Positions 21,705-34,279 of a DNA stretch of 64,000 bases are shown here, in pieces. Origin of the DNA: Nymphaea colorata. Taxonomy: Eukaryota; Streptophyta; Magnoliopsida; Nymphaeales; Nymphaeaceae. Numbering within the stretch: the stretch's first letter is position 1; each line of letters begins with the position of its first letter. The stretch covers positions 558,001 to 622,000 of the forward strand of contig NC_045144.1 of assembly GCF_008831285.2 (NCBI RefSeq). Reading direction: 5' to 3'. The notes under the pieces were generated by a model. That model saw only the letters and a list, made by a program, of their open reading frames with translations, was not told where the DNA came from and did no database searches. Position numbers and translations under genes: made by a program.

Positions 21705-23650
21705 TTAGCCCTGAGTACATTCAATTGGTGCAAAAGAAAGCAGCCCCTTCCCCAAATCATATTTCACATGCATGTTCTGCTGGAAAACATTCCCGAAAAT
21801 GGCTAAGCTAGCCGTCGCACTTCTATACATCCAAAAGATATTTGAAGGTGGCAACTTCATGTCTGCATTGGTGGAATGAAAGGTCATCTCCAGCAATCCT
21901 TAATATGGATCACCAGTATTCTCTACATTATAACACAAATAATCTTGGTTAGGATGATAGAATCTTTTATGGTTTGTGACTTTAGCCACCGTGTTTGCCA
22001 CTTGGTCATACACATCTTTGGCAAGATAGTCAGTGTGGTACCCGAGTCTATCATGATTGATCCAGCATATCCCAACCATGTTGCTGTCTGTGCACCTCCA
22101 AACTATATGTTGAGTCTGTTGTTCCCCACATTTATGTAATCTATTGTGAGTGTATAGAAAGTGCCTTGAGCTGCATTTGCTTTCATTGGCATCTGTTGAA
22201 CCTCTTGGGTTCCGAAGAACTCTACCTCCTCACAGAATTTGATCTACTCAATGACATTATTTTTCTTGCTATTGAGAGGAAGACTGTAAGCAAATTTATG
22301 GTTAATAAAGAAGCCGATGTGACTAACAAGTGAAAGAGATCCTGGCCTGAGGCCAACAAGACTAGGATCGACAAGATTTTCGAAATCAACACTATTTTCT
22401 TTATGAACGCAACCAAAGGAAATTGTCGGAAGCTTGATGCCATCAGTGCCATCCTCAAACCAAAATCTTTTGAGAGCAAGGGACCCTTCTACAACAGATC
22501 CATCACCATATGAGGACTTGACGCTACGAAGTTGGTTGTCATCACAAGCGGACCAGAAGCTAGTGGTGCATCTCAGGTTATGGTATGTGGAAGACTGAAT
22601 TGGCTTTAATGTGGAGTTCATTTGGCAGGTAAAGTTGTAGTAAGGAACACACAATGTCCATATGAGGTTGCTGCCAGTATCGATCATGACCCATAGCATT
22701 GGACTTCTAGTGATGCTCTAATGAAAGCTGCATGAGAAACTCTCTATATATAGATGTATCAATGTCTTCTTTTTATAGCCATGAAGTTGCTGCTTCGATA
22801 ACTCGAGACAACTGCCTACCAGCCTATTCACTCATAGGTTAAAGTATATAGGTTGTATGGTGGGATTTGATAAGAAATAGTTGGACATATGGCCAACTTT
22901 CTTTTTAAAATTTTTGTCTTGTCATACAGGCGGAACTTTTCCAAAACATTTCAACCAGGTTGATTTGAGGATGCCAACGCTTGTCGGCAATTTCATCTGT
23001 TTAGCGGACCCCAACACATTTCACAAGTTGACCAGATAGTCCTACTCAACTCAATTAAACATGAAAACAAAGAGAATAATCGTAGCAATTGAATCTTGAA
23101 AGGACCCTTAGATAGCTGGACACAAGTTTCAATCAATTTTTGTTACTTTTCACAAGAGGCCAATCAACGTTTCTACTTTTCGACATTTCATTTCTTTCTT
23201 TTCATGCATCAAGTTCCACTGTGATAACCCAGATGAACGTTTCTAGGATCAATGGGCTTTAGTTCTAAACTTCTAAGTTATTGGGGCATTTCCTTGAAAT
23301 CTGGAATTTGCCAGATATTTCCAGATTTTAATGGTCAGGCATTGGAATTAGTTCATCTGATCAGTCTTCATGAGAATACACGTGGATGGTCGTTTTGTTG
23401 GTGTTGGCATAACCTGAAGCCAATCGGGAGCTCAACTTGAAGCGTAGAGCTGCCCTGCTCAGTGCATTGAACTGGAGTGGATGAAGGATCATAGAGATGA
23501 GAGAGAGCAAGTCTTGGTGAATGATGTCTATTGAGAAGCCTGGATTTCTGGTTAACATTGACAGTGTTAGTGAAGATGTTGGTAGGAAAGTTTGATAGTG
23601 CAACTGGGAGAAGTTACAGGAGGAGGATCATGAAGGAGGAGAGGAAGTGG
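21705..23650 (-). pseudogene. Nepenthesin-like aspartic protease, decayed copy 2
   Basis: The same family as 11463-12915. 22699-22244 carries the first catalytic motif DTGSN, SSYGDGSVVEGSLAL and ISFGCVHKENS, then HKFAYSLPLNS. 21896-21705 carries the C-terminal part IFGNVFQQNMHVKYD and the end FAPIECTQG. The middle, with the second active site, is frameshifted. The N-terminal family motif FSIDIIHQD appears separately at 23540-23480. About 650 bp of unrelated sequence (22740-23400) lies between it and the catalytic part, suggesting an insertion. The likely start codon near 23660 reads ATA. The gene is dead. A tandem or dispersed duplication together with copy 1 is likely. Confidence 0.82.
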
Positions 23651-23879
23651 CTATGGCAACTGTTAATCATAGATCTACAAAGAAAAACTCCTTGTATTTA
23701 TAAAGGAGATCATGAGGTAGGTTGTGACTAAGGGTTTGGATTTAAATACAAATGGTGGGGAAAAGAAGCTCATGGTCAAAGTGAGTAGCGTGTGGATTTT
23801 TCCACATGTAACAGTTCTTGGTCAAGGAGAAGATGTGGTTATCACGTGAAGGAGCAGAGAAAGGGAACAACATGAACCC

Positions 23880-26800
23880 TAGGTTAGAGTTAGGAAAATG
23901 TTCATGAACATCACTTTATCGTGGGTGGTGGAGGCTCTCGCCCATCCTTAGAGATGATGGATCATGAAAAGTCACCTATTGATCAAGGATTCCAGTCAGT
24001 TCTATCAGCGTGATGATTTTGGGTGTCAGTGGTAAAGAGCGCTGGTGTTGGGACCAAAATGAGTGGGAGGAGGCATTTGGATTACAGATCTTGCAGTGTG
24101 TGAAATTGAGGGGAAGCAAATGATCAGACCTTTCAGATGGACTGCTATTGCAATTCTATTAGCCGGTAGCTCAAGATTTCATCTGGATTGGGTGGAAGTT
24201 TTTCACAATTTGTATCAGGTGAAAACAATTTTCACTCCTTCCTGACTCTTTTTGATCAAGGCTTCCTCAAAGGAATATTTAGAGGAAGTTATGCAACAAA
24301 AAAAATGGCGTGTTCGTGACAGGTTTTTGGTCTCTAGCAAGTGGAAGTCAGGAATGCTGCTCCGACTTCAAGCTGCCACGAGAACCCCTCTAGGGATTCA
24401 TCTACCGAAGTTGCCTCCTTATATGCGGAACTGCAAGGTGTTAGCTGGTGTCGTTAAGGTTCTGTGTAGTTTTTTTGTAGATGCTGATGGCTTCACTTAT
24501 GGGTTCAATTTGTATACTTGATGGTGATAAAGTTCTTGAATAAATGGTGGAAGATGAAACAAAAATTTGTTTCTGTACCTTATGTGGGGTTTCATTACAT
24601 TCCACAAGAGATCGTCTCACTCGTATGAGGGAGGGAAAAGTGTACTAAACCCTCAAATGGATGTACTCAGGCCATTGTTGCTAATAGAGGTGGAATCTAG
24701 GCTCTAAGCAATGCAAGCTATCTAATATTAAATGAAATCAATTTGTGCCTCTTGAAAAAGATCCTATTGAAGACCTATGATCTATGGGCCACGAGTGTCA
24801 AGGGATTATCTCATATCAAATGGTGATGGAATCATCTTCATTGAAGGTTAACCATGGTAAAACTATTGCTGAGTCCTGCCATGAGACCAATAAGAAAGCC
24901 ACGGAAGTTGAGGAGGAATTTTTTCCTGGATTTGGCTGTTTGAACTCCACTAGACTGTACTAATGGCCTGAAAACAAAAAGATAAAAGGTCTTCCTCTCC
25001 TATAAATATTAGTTTGAACAAAAAAGAGCTCTCCATTCCAAAGAAGTTAACAATTTTAAGAAGAAGGGTTGTGGGACAACATTTTTTAAGGCTATATAAA
25101 GTTCTGTCCTGAAAGAAAGGAAGTTGGCGCAACATGATCCATTCATGGATATCCAAGGAGCAGAGGATTTCCATAACAAAGAGAATGTTCTCCTGTAGGA
25201 AAAGGATCGTAAGAGGAGTTGCCAATTGCCATCAAATGAAGTTAATAGTTGGAATGTTAGAGGCCTTGGTACTCTACCAACCTAAAAAGATTTTGGCAAT
25301 TGGGTGATATCTCATCAACTTGGGATCATTTTCATGTTTCGATATCATGTTGAATGCGGACAACTTCAAATCCTTTTGCAATCACTATGAGGAGCTTTTT
25401 TTTTAATCTAATATTGATACAAATCTTAATGAGGCCATAATTGTGTGTAGTTAGAGACAGGCTGATTTTAGATTGACTAGTTGCAAATTTAATAAATTTT
25501 GGATGGATTGTTTGTTTACTCATAAAGCTTTAAATCTCAACTTTGATACAATAGGGGTGTATCTTCACCCTCACTCTAGAATTCGCAAAGACCAATTGGT
25601 TATGTTAAATATCATTATTGCCAATAAACAAATGTTAGTATTATAATGAAAGATTTTAATTCAACTTATAAGGAGTCGGAAAAATGGGCCTGCCCCTGCT
25701 TGACAAGCTTGTTTAGCATTCAATGGATTCATTCAAGATGTTGGACTAAGAGAGATTGTGGACAGAAACAGAGCATTCACTTGAACCAATCTCAGCGCCC
25801 CGACAGCACTGGTTCAAAGCAAATTAGATAGATTTTTGAGCAAGTTGAAAATTGTGGGCAGCTTTTGGTAGAACCAAGAAGTTCTTTAGACCACTCAGCA
25901 CTTCTCTTTTACATGTAAATTAAATATCTTTAAAACCGCATGCAAGAGAAGACGAAGATTTAAATAGTTCCTTTATTGAGAGTGTCAACCTAGTTGTAAG
26001 GTCATTATTCCAAGAGCATGGAGAGTGGAGTGAGAGGATGTGCAGTGCTTAAACTTCTCGCAAAACAGAATAGAGTACGACCATGCCTAAGTAATTGGAG
26101 TAAGTATAGAACCAAGAAAGTTGATACCAGAATTAACGTACTTCAAAAGGATTTTATTGTAATTTATAAGAAGTAGATATTGACTCTCATAACTGGTCCA
26201 CTTCTGAAAATCATATTAGATGTTTTCTTGCGGATGCTCTTAGAGATAAAGCCATGTACTAGAAAAAGAGAGTAAGGGTATCATGGCAAAAAAATGGGGA
26301 TAATAACAGCAAATGTTTTCATGCTATTTTCAAGGAACGTAAAAAAAAAAATAGACTCTTGCACATGAAGACAGATGATGGGGAGTTTTATGAGGAGCAT
26401 CCAATTCTTTCAGCATGTACTTCTCATTTTTAAAGATTTTTTACCCTGACAACTCAACAAGAATGATTATGGATCAGCTTGCTGTAGGTCACAGCGTATT
26501 TATAAAAGAAAACTTAACGTTGTTAAGTCCCATTTCAGATGAGGAAGTGCAATAGCTGTTATGGGTGCCAACTCCAATAGCGCGCCAGGTCTGAATGGGT
26601 TTCTGAAATTGTTCCTTCAAAAAAGTCAGGACACGTTAAGGACTAATATCACAGTTGCCACTAGAGATTTTTTTTTTTTTAGAAAGGGAAAGCTTATTAA
26701 GGAACTAGGCAGATGTCATATAATCATAATTCTTAAATTTGATTCAGCTGTGCACATTTCCAATTTCAGACATATTGTTCTTGAGAATAGTGTACTGAAA

Positions 26801-29136
26801 TTTATTTTCAGAATCATGGTTTCAAGAATGAAGAAGGCACTAAAGTGGGTCATTTCCAAGATGCAAGGTGGTTTTTTAAAAGATAGAAACATCCATCAAT
26901 GTCTTCTTCTTGTGCTTGAGATGGTATACACAATGTCTAAAGCTAGATCAACTAGCTTATGTTGAAGATAGACCTATCAAAAGCATATGACAGGGTCAAT
27001 TGGACTTTCTTACAAGCTGCCATCTTGCAATTAGGATTTCATCCTATTTGGACTTAAAAAGTAATGACAGTAGTGAAAAATGATTTCTGTGCTCTTGGGA
27101 TTAATGACCATCAAGGTGAACACTTTGGATCTTCTGATGGTCTGCAATAAGGATACCTTTATCTTCATTTTTGTTCCTCATTGTCATGAAAATCTTTTCA
27201 CATACCTTGCAAGCTACAATTCAAAGAAGAATGACTGAAGTACTGCATATTCGAAGAGGCATAGAAGGAGTTTTTTATATAATATATGCTGATGACGTCT
27301 TGCTTTTCTTAGCTTTCAAGAATGGCTTTCTTTATCTACAATTTTTTTTTCTGTTTGAACTCCATGCTGGAATGATGATTAACCTTCAAAAATCAGCATT
27401 CTACTTTTTCAATATGGGCAAAGCAAGATTGCAAGTATTTGTAATCAGTTCGGCGAGAGCCTAGGACAGTTTCCTACTCGATATTTGGGTCTTACTCCCA
27501 AGCCAACGAATTTGAGAATGTTGGTATGTTTCTTATTCATTTAAAAATACAGAGTAAACTTAGTTTATGAAAAACATGCTACTTTCCCATGCAGTAGGAT
27601 CTACTTGATCAAATCAGTATTAGAAGCACTTCGTATTTACTGGATGTTGGTGTTCAAGTGCCCTCTTGGTGTCATTAAGAAAATGGAACAGATTATGTGC
27701 AGTTTTTTATAGGAAGAGTCAGATGGAGGGGATAAGCCTCATTTAATTGCCTGGAATGTGTTGGCTTTTCCTAAATAGGAAGGTGGGCTTGGCATTAGAA
27801 AACTTAAAGAGGTCAATGAAGCTAATCGGTTGTTTCTAGGATGTACATTAATTTTTCACCAGGGCATTTGGGACTCATTATGCCTGAAAAAATATTTGAA
27901 AAGTACTTGGAATGTGGATATGTTCCTAATATTTCTTCTCTTGGGCAGGATCTAAATCTGTTACTTGAAATGTGATGAATGGAGAGCTTGCTAAGTTCTA
28001 TGGAGGATGTTTTTGTCAAGCAGATTCCATTGGATCTGCTTGGGAAGTAGAACCTTTCCTTCGTAATACAGCACCACATTGAGCTAAATCTATGGTGGCA
28101 TGGGCAATGCATTGGAGATTGCCTTCAACTTAGGCTCATGCAAAGCGCAGATTTTCATTGTTCTAAAGAAAATCTTAAACCTGCAAAGCTCAGGAGCCAA
28201 GTTTGGAATCGTGTAAAATTAAAGGAATGGTAGTACATGGCACTGTAGATTGTGAAACGCAAAAGCATTACCTAGAGCTAACTGGCTTGTGTTTGTTTGT
28301 AGTTATTAATGTCTACCTGCTGATGCCAAACTTCAACATGTAGGGTCTTCCATTGTTTCTGTGTTTAAGTTGTGTGGAGGGCTTGTGAAGATTTATCTCA
28401 CTTTCTTTTCTCATATACTAATGCTATGAACATTTAGCATTACATCTATTCATGGTTTGGAGTTGATAAATTCCATACATAAAACTTTTTCTCTGTCTGG
28501 AACTGGTGGTGGAGGAAGAGGTTCTCATGTAATGAATTCGGATGGTGTTGGCTTGCCTGCTTCAATATCACAATCTGGAAGCTATGGTGTTTCAAAAATC
28601 AGGTGGTGCATAAAGAGGTGGTTAAGCTAGCTGAGATTGCTAAGAGGAATGTTTGAAACTCATGTTGTGAGGTATTCTATAAACAAGAATGAGGACAATA
28701 TGTAAAACATGCGATAAATATCTAGCTGCAAACCATAATTTTCAGTCACTTTTGGCATTGTCAGAGTAAAGATGAGTGGGGGCTGGAAGTGGTCACTACA
28801 TGTGTTGCAAATGTTTATAAAGTGGCTGGTTTACTATGGTTTAATGTCTCCCCAATCAGGAAAACCAGGTTGGTGGTACAAGGGTTTCTCTTCTCAAACA
28901 TGATCAGAATTATGGACTCTGTTCTTGTAGAGAGGATTCCTAAAGACTGTCATGTTACTATAATCACAAATTGTCATGCTCTTAGTTCTTGTGTCAAGGA
29001 ACTAAGAGAGTGACTCTGGTTCATTGGTAGGCTCAATAGTGAGAAGGTATTCCGTGGTTAAAGATCACTTCTCTTTGGAGGCTATGTCCTTTGGAAACTC
29101 CTTTGTCGTTGACAAAGTAAAAAAAAAAAAAAAACG
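23880..29136 (+). mobile_element. L1-type LINE, decayed, with 3' poly-A
   Basis: Order on the plus strand: an ORF1-like DUF4283-type region (about 24060-24530, weak), then an endonuclease start with WNVRGLG near 25250-25270 and a second endonuclease piece with DFNSTY near 25655. The pre-RT motif follows at 26283-26350 (WQKNGDNNSKCFHAIFKER, a match to the common plant LINE pattern). Reverse transcriptase pieces follow: SAPGLNGF at 26585, FRHIVLENSVLKFIFRI near 26770, KIDLSKAYDRVNW near 26970 and the catalytic YADDVLLF at 27284. A possible RNase H remnant lies at 28790-29010. The 3' end is an A run at 29120-29136. Many stops and frameshifts make it inactive. The 5' end is approximate. Confidence 0.85.
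26561..27464 (+). pseudogene. LINE reverse transcriptase domain remnant
   Basis: This is the best preserved part of the LINE. It spans fingers and palm in three frame segments: 26561-26965, about 26965-27055, and 27171-27464. Motif SAPGLNGF opens it, KIDLSKAYDRV supplies the palm aspartate, and YADDVLLF supplies the catalytic pair. A T-rich insertion near 26670 and frame changes after 26965 and 27060 break it. The enzyme would normally copy LINE RNA at the nicked target site. Confidence 0.85.
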
Positions 29137-31769
29137 AAAGAAAAGCCGACGTTAATGATATTGATTCAGGTCACATTAATGAAAAGTGCTGACCCTGACC
29201 ATCGACAGTTTGCTGAGTGAGCAAGAGAGTGTTGAAGCTTAGTTAGAGGCCAGTACTTAATTGTGATTTTTCTGTTGATTTTTTTTTCTTTATATTATTT
29301 TTCATCATTAATGGAAGGAGAAACCCAGCCCGATTACATCAGAATGGTTCTTCGTTCTTGAAAACAGTAATATTCAAAAAAATATTGTTCTTAGGAAAAT
29401 AAGGTTCCTAGTGATAAATATAATTATAAATACAGATAAATATATATTAAATATATATATATATATTCATTTTAATCTTCTGGATGTTGGACGACCAATA
29501 GATTTAAAATGTGTCACTCACAAACCCATAAACCATTAAAAAAAGTGCCATAAATAGGCATTATTTGATACTGTTGCTAATACAACTGCATGCTTTAGTG
29601 ACCGATTTTTATTTTTAGTAATAAACAAGATCTAAGAAATGACAAATTTGAATATGTGTGTGTGTGTGGATTCAAATTTGACGGATGCTAGATACTGTCA
29701 TATAGCTCAAAATAAAACATTATTTGCTAAAATATAGACACTATAGGGGTATTAGCAACGTTTTATGGTTTGTGGTAGTGTGTTTTTATAATAGTTTATC
29801 GTGATGCATCATCCAAAAATATTAATTAGCTGACAAGTAGGTTCTCAATGATGGCAAACCTCTCACACACAAGATCAGTGGGAACTTCGTAGCAAAAGTC
29901 CTCTATATATGCTGCCAAAACACTATGACTTGACTCTAAGGGTAGTCACTGGGCCAGGCACCAGATGGACAATTGAGACCATTTGACCTACTCGCCAGAT
30001 AAAAAAACTTGCTGGGATAGCTGGCCTGGGTGGGTATTGGGGGCTTGACTTGGCCCAAATACATACTTTATACTTTTTTTCTTCCACATTCTTTGGCATG
30101 ATGTCAGTAGTCGACTCCCATACAAACTCTTGACATATTTCTAATGGTTTCCAAAAAATTAGAAAATGAAAGTGAAGAGTTTCAAATAAGGATAGATATC
30201 GGGTTGAGTACAAGATAAACATGAAGTTGATGGTCAGGCCCTGGCCCAATAAGTAAACAGAACAGGCTTGGACTGCCAATAAAGGCTTTGGGTCAGCCCA
30301 AGCACAGCTTTGTCAAGCCTTGGTCCAGCCTAATGCTATTCCAGATCCGGTTCACCCACATTCATTTAGGTGAGAGCCAGCTTGCTCGGACCTAATCCAA
30401 CTCTTTGACATCCCCAGGTTGGGTTAAACTGCAGATGCCCTCTTTGACCAACTCCAATGATGTCATTGATCGATTCCTCAACAATGCCAAACTGCAGATG
30501 CTGGACTGTAGATGGTCCGTGTGGGCCCGCAGTTTGAGAGTGAGATCAAGCTGGGAGCTACTTTGTCAATATTTTGGAAATTTCTCTGAATGAATTGTAA
30601 ATTCAAATGGAAACTGAAAGAAACCCGTATGACATCTGCATCTTTTAAAATGGGTGATTGGCGATGAATTGGCTAAATCATGGTTCATTCGAATCACTTG
30701 AATATAGATTGGCTGATTGCCTCAAGGCACATAGGGCAACTGGGCTGCAAGGAAGTTCATATCCAAGGAATTCAAGGATTGAATCTTGTGGCCGCTGTCA
30801 CATTCTAGTGTGTTATTTCTCTTGCTGCAAACCATGGCAAGAACAATATTCGAGTTGAATGAAGTACAATACATCCACCTTGGTGGTTTTACGAAGAAGA
30901 GAGTTTCTTCTAAGTAAACATAAATAAATAAATAAATATTAGCCGATTTGTATAACACTTTGGATCAACCCAAGCCAAGCCCCTACAATTCAAACCGGCT
31001 GCTTCCAACCAACTTTTACAAGAGAAAAACAGAATGTGAGAATATGAAGAATTAAAGTACCATTAAGGCGGATTGATAAGTATCACAATAGGAAACTCCT
31101 ATTTATCAAGAATGATGCAGGAACATGTGGGCTTGTCTCGGAAATTGCCCACACAGGCACACAAAAATTACTAGTTTACTTGCTAAAGCTCCGAAGCTAT
31201 TGTGCTGCTTAGCATATGGCATCCCTCAGCCACTGATTTTCTGAAGGGCCTGCCTGTCAGCACTGAATGTCCTGCTTCGCCACCGACGGGTAACTGTGTT
31301 TTGCGGACCCATTCAAACTGTGAACTGATGAGGTTGGTTCTTTTCCTTTGGAAAAACTGTGGAGTCAATGGCCACTAATCGTGTTTGACAAGTCCTGGAT
31401 TTCTGAAAACGCAATCAGGGCAGGCCAGTCCAAGAAACTGGGCTCGATCCATCGACATCCAGCCGTGCTCTTCAGATGGCCGGACCCACCATGCAACTTC
31501 TTCTTGATTGATGTTTAATATTTATATGCTTCCTACTGAGGCGATCTTCTAGGTCATGCATACAGACCTCACGTCAGCTAACAACGCCAGATGCAATGGT
31601 TTAGGCTACTTGTCAAAGAAAGGAAAATGTGACCCATGGATGCAATGGAAATCTGACACAAGAATATTCCATGCATGTCTCTCTCTCTAACAGCCCACAT
31701 CGTCCGTTAATCTTTCCACCATCCTTAAGAGCTGTTTTAGAATAAAGAAACAAATCAGGCTAAATCAGG

Positions 31770-31811
<42 letters not shown>

Positions 31812-32490
31812 GTGGTGACAGTTGCTCATGAAGACGCAGTGAGTGGAGAGCGTTCAGCTGAGTTTGGGTAGATTGAGTTGAGTGCCCGGTTAAGGGTACC
31901 CAATGTACTTTTTTTTTACTTCCACTTTTGTCTTCCCAATTTTTTTTTTCGGTGTGAATTCGGACTATTTTCATCATAACCAGCACACAAAAATTTTTTG
32001 CATTAGTATGACACATATAAAACCAGGATTAGAGTTTAGGTGGACATGGGACAACACAAACATATTTGTATTAATGTAACTGCCATAATGAAAGGAGAGT
32101 ATCCGGCACAAGAAAAGGTATTATGAAAGATACTATGAAAGAGTTAAAAAGTCTAAAATAAACATCATTTTTTTAAAAAAATCAAAACTACCCCAACCCC
32201 ATCTTTTTTCTCTGTATATATAAAAAAAGAAACATTTTAAAAGAGTAGAAAAAAGTTATGAAAAGGTCAAAAAAGTCTAAAATAAACATTTCTTTATTAA
32301 AAAAATTGAAATATCAAAACCCCAGCTTTTTTCCACTGCATACTTGTGCGTTTGGATGTGCACACAACTCAATCCCATATCGGGGCTTCGGGTCTGCAGG
32401 TGGTGGAGAGAAGAAACTGCACTTTGGCCACCATCATTGTCATGGGATATCGCTTGTGATGCTGTGGATGAGATATCACTTTAAAAATTA
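29137..32490. other. Gene-poor interval, no recognised gene
   Basis: AT-rich non-coding sequence. 29920-30380 is richer in GGCC-like words and may be a non-autonomous DNA element, but I could not find its ends. A GA microsatellite lies at 31774-31807. 32140-32180 and 32270-32300 share a tctaaaataaacat block. Short ORFs at 29923-30279, 30405-30593 and 31183-31368 match nothing I recognise. Confidence 0.45.
31774..31807. repeat. GA microsatellite
   Basis: A near-perfect GA run of about 33 bases in otherwise unassigned sequence. Confidence 0.95.
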
Positions 32491-34230
32491 GCCTAAAATA
32501 TATAGTTTTCCAGTACCTAACAAAAATTCTTGTATAATAATGTAATTGCTCTGCATGAACTTCCAGCAGCCACTGCTTGTGAAATCAAATAGGGTTTTTG
32601 CGTTCGGAAACTGTCGAGGGAGCCCCTCGTTCTATTCATGAGAGATCAAATAGGTAATTAAATATACAAATCACAGAAATTAATCCACTTTCTATGTCAC
32701 AATTTATAGACACCAAGATTGGAACATTTTCCAGGGGACTTACAGTGGCTGGCGACAATAGCTAGTGATGTAACAAGTTTTTGCGTCATTTACCGAGGAT
32801 TGCATGCAACTTTTTGTGTTTTCTACACCCTTCTCCACAATCCAAGCAATTTTAAGTAATAGCATTTGAATATTCTTGTGTTGAAGAATTCCAATCACCA
32901 TTTGATCAATAAGAGAGACATCTTAACGTATTCCTTAGGTAACCACAATAAGCGGTGAAAAGTAAGAAGGGAAGTATAGAAGCGAAGTGTGGGTTGCTGT
33001 GTACCATTGCCCACATCAGTATTGTTGCAACGATGCTGGACCTAGTTGCTGTCACATCATAGTCCCCACATCAAACCCAGGTCGGTGACTCATGTGCCCT
33101 TCAGCCAAAAATTCTTGGCTCCCCCCACTAAAGAAGGGGTTGACATCACAAGTTGGCGGACTAGTGTGAAATTATTCATGTCATGAGGAATCAATTTTTT
33201 GAAAGATCATAGTAATTTTGCTTTGCTGGGCCATCCTACATCCTTGGATGGGATATTCATATGATCCATATATTTTACAACATTGACTGGAAAATAAACG
33301 AATGTCATCATACTTTAAACATGTTTAAGGGTAATTAAAATGGGTGATTAACAATCGATTGGAGTGATCATTTCTGAATATTCAAGTGATTCAAAGATGA
33401 ACCTCCACGGCTGGATGGTTATTTGTTTGCTTGTTGTCGATAAAAAACGTCGCAAAAGATGCATTTGCAACGATCCATTGCTTGACCATGGTTTTCCATT
33501 ATGGAATCCAACTTTTATGGCAGTTTTGAACAATACAAAATAACCATCGGAGCACAGAAATAGCTGCCTAATTTCAACACACACACACACACACACACTC
33601 ATATATATAAATATATATATATATTCCCACTATCATTGATTTGTTTGATGCTTCTAGTATGTTTCTATCTGGAAGATGCCTAACCCAACAAATAACAAAC
33701 ATTATCTAAGTCTACAGATGACCTTGCTCAATTATATGTCTAAACTAGTCATGATTCATTATTTATTTCTGACAATGAAATAAGTATATTTTATTTAGGG
33801 TTTACCATCACAGAGGCTGATTATGTTGAATTTCAATGAACCTGCAACTGTGGTACACCTGATACAGAATTGGCTCTAGGGATGAAATACCCCTCTTGTT
33901 GAGCGGTAGGATGAAATATCCCTCTTATCACCCGGCACAAGGGAAGATCTCTATAGAGTGTATTTATTTTTTAAATTGGTTCAGTCTTAACACAAAAAAT
34001 ATGGTCGATTGAATGCTAGTTGGGTCTGGCTCATGGCAAACATTGACCAAAGAAACACTGGATTTATGAGTCATTTGACCCAAATAATGAAAATGTTTAA
34101 TTGATAACATATTTTCTCTGGTCTTATTAAGAAAGAAAATGATGGCTATTAATTACCAGACCCTTCAAGATTTATCATCTAGCTAGCCCAGTCCAGCTTC
34201 ATCCACATTTTCTTGTCATTTTGTGCCTTC
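32490..34230. repeat. Repeat R, longest copy
   Basis: This contains the full set of R landmarks found separately at 7840-8560, 14960-16260 and 18560-19017, all in the same orientation. It carries a CA/TA microsatellite at 33578-33625, at the same place as the one at 15847. No coding function is visible. It runs directly into repeat A at about 34280. Confidence 0.75.
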
Positions 34231-34279
34231 CCAGTGCGCAAATCAAACTAAAGTTCTTTCTTTCTATTCAAACAACTTA

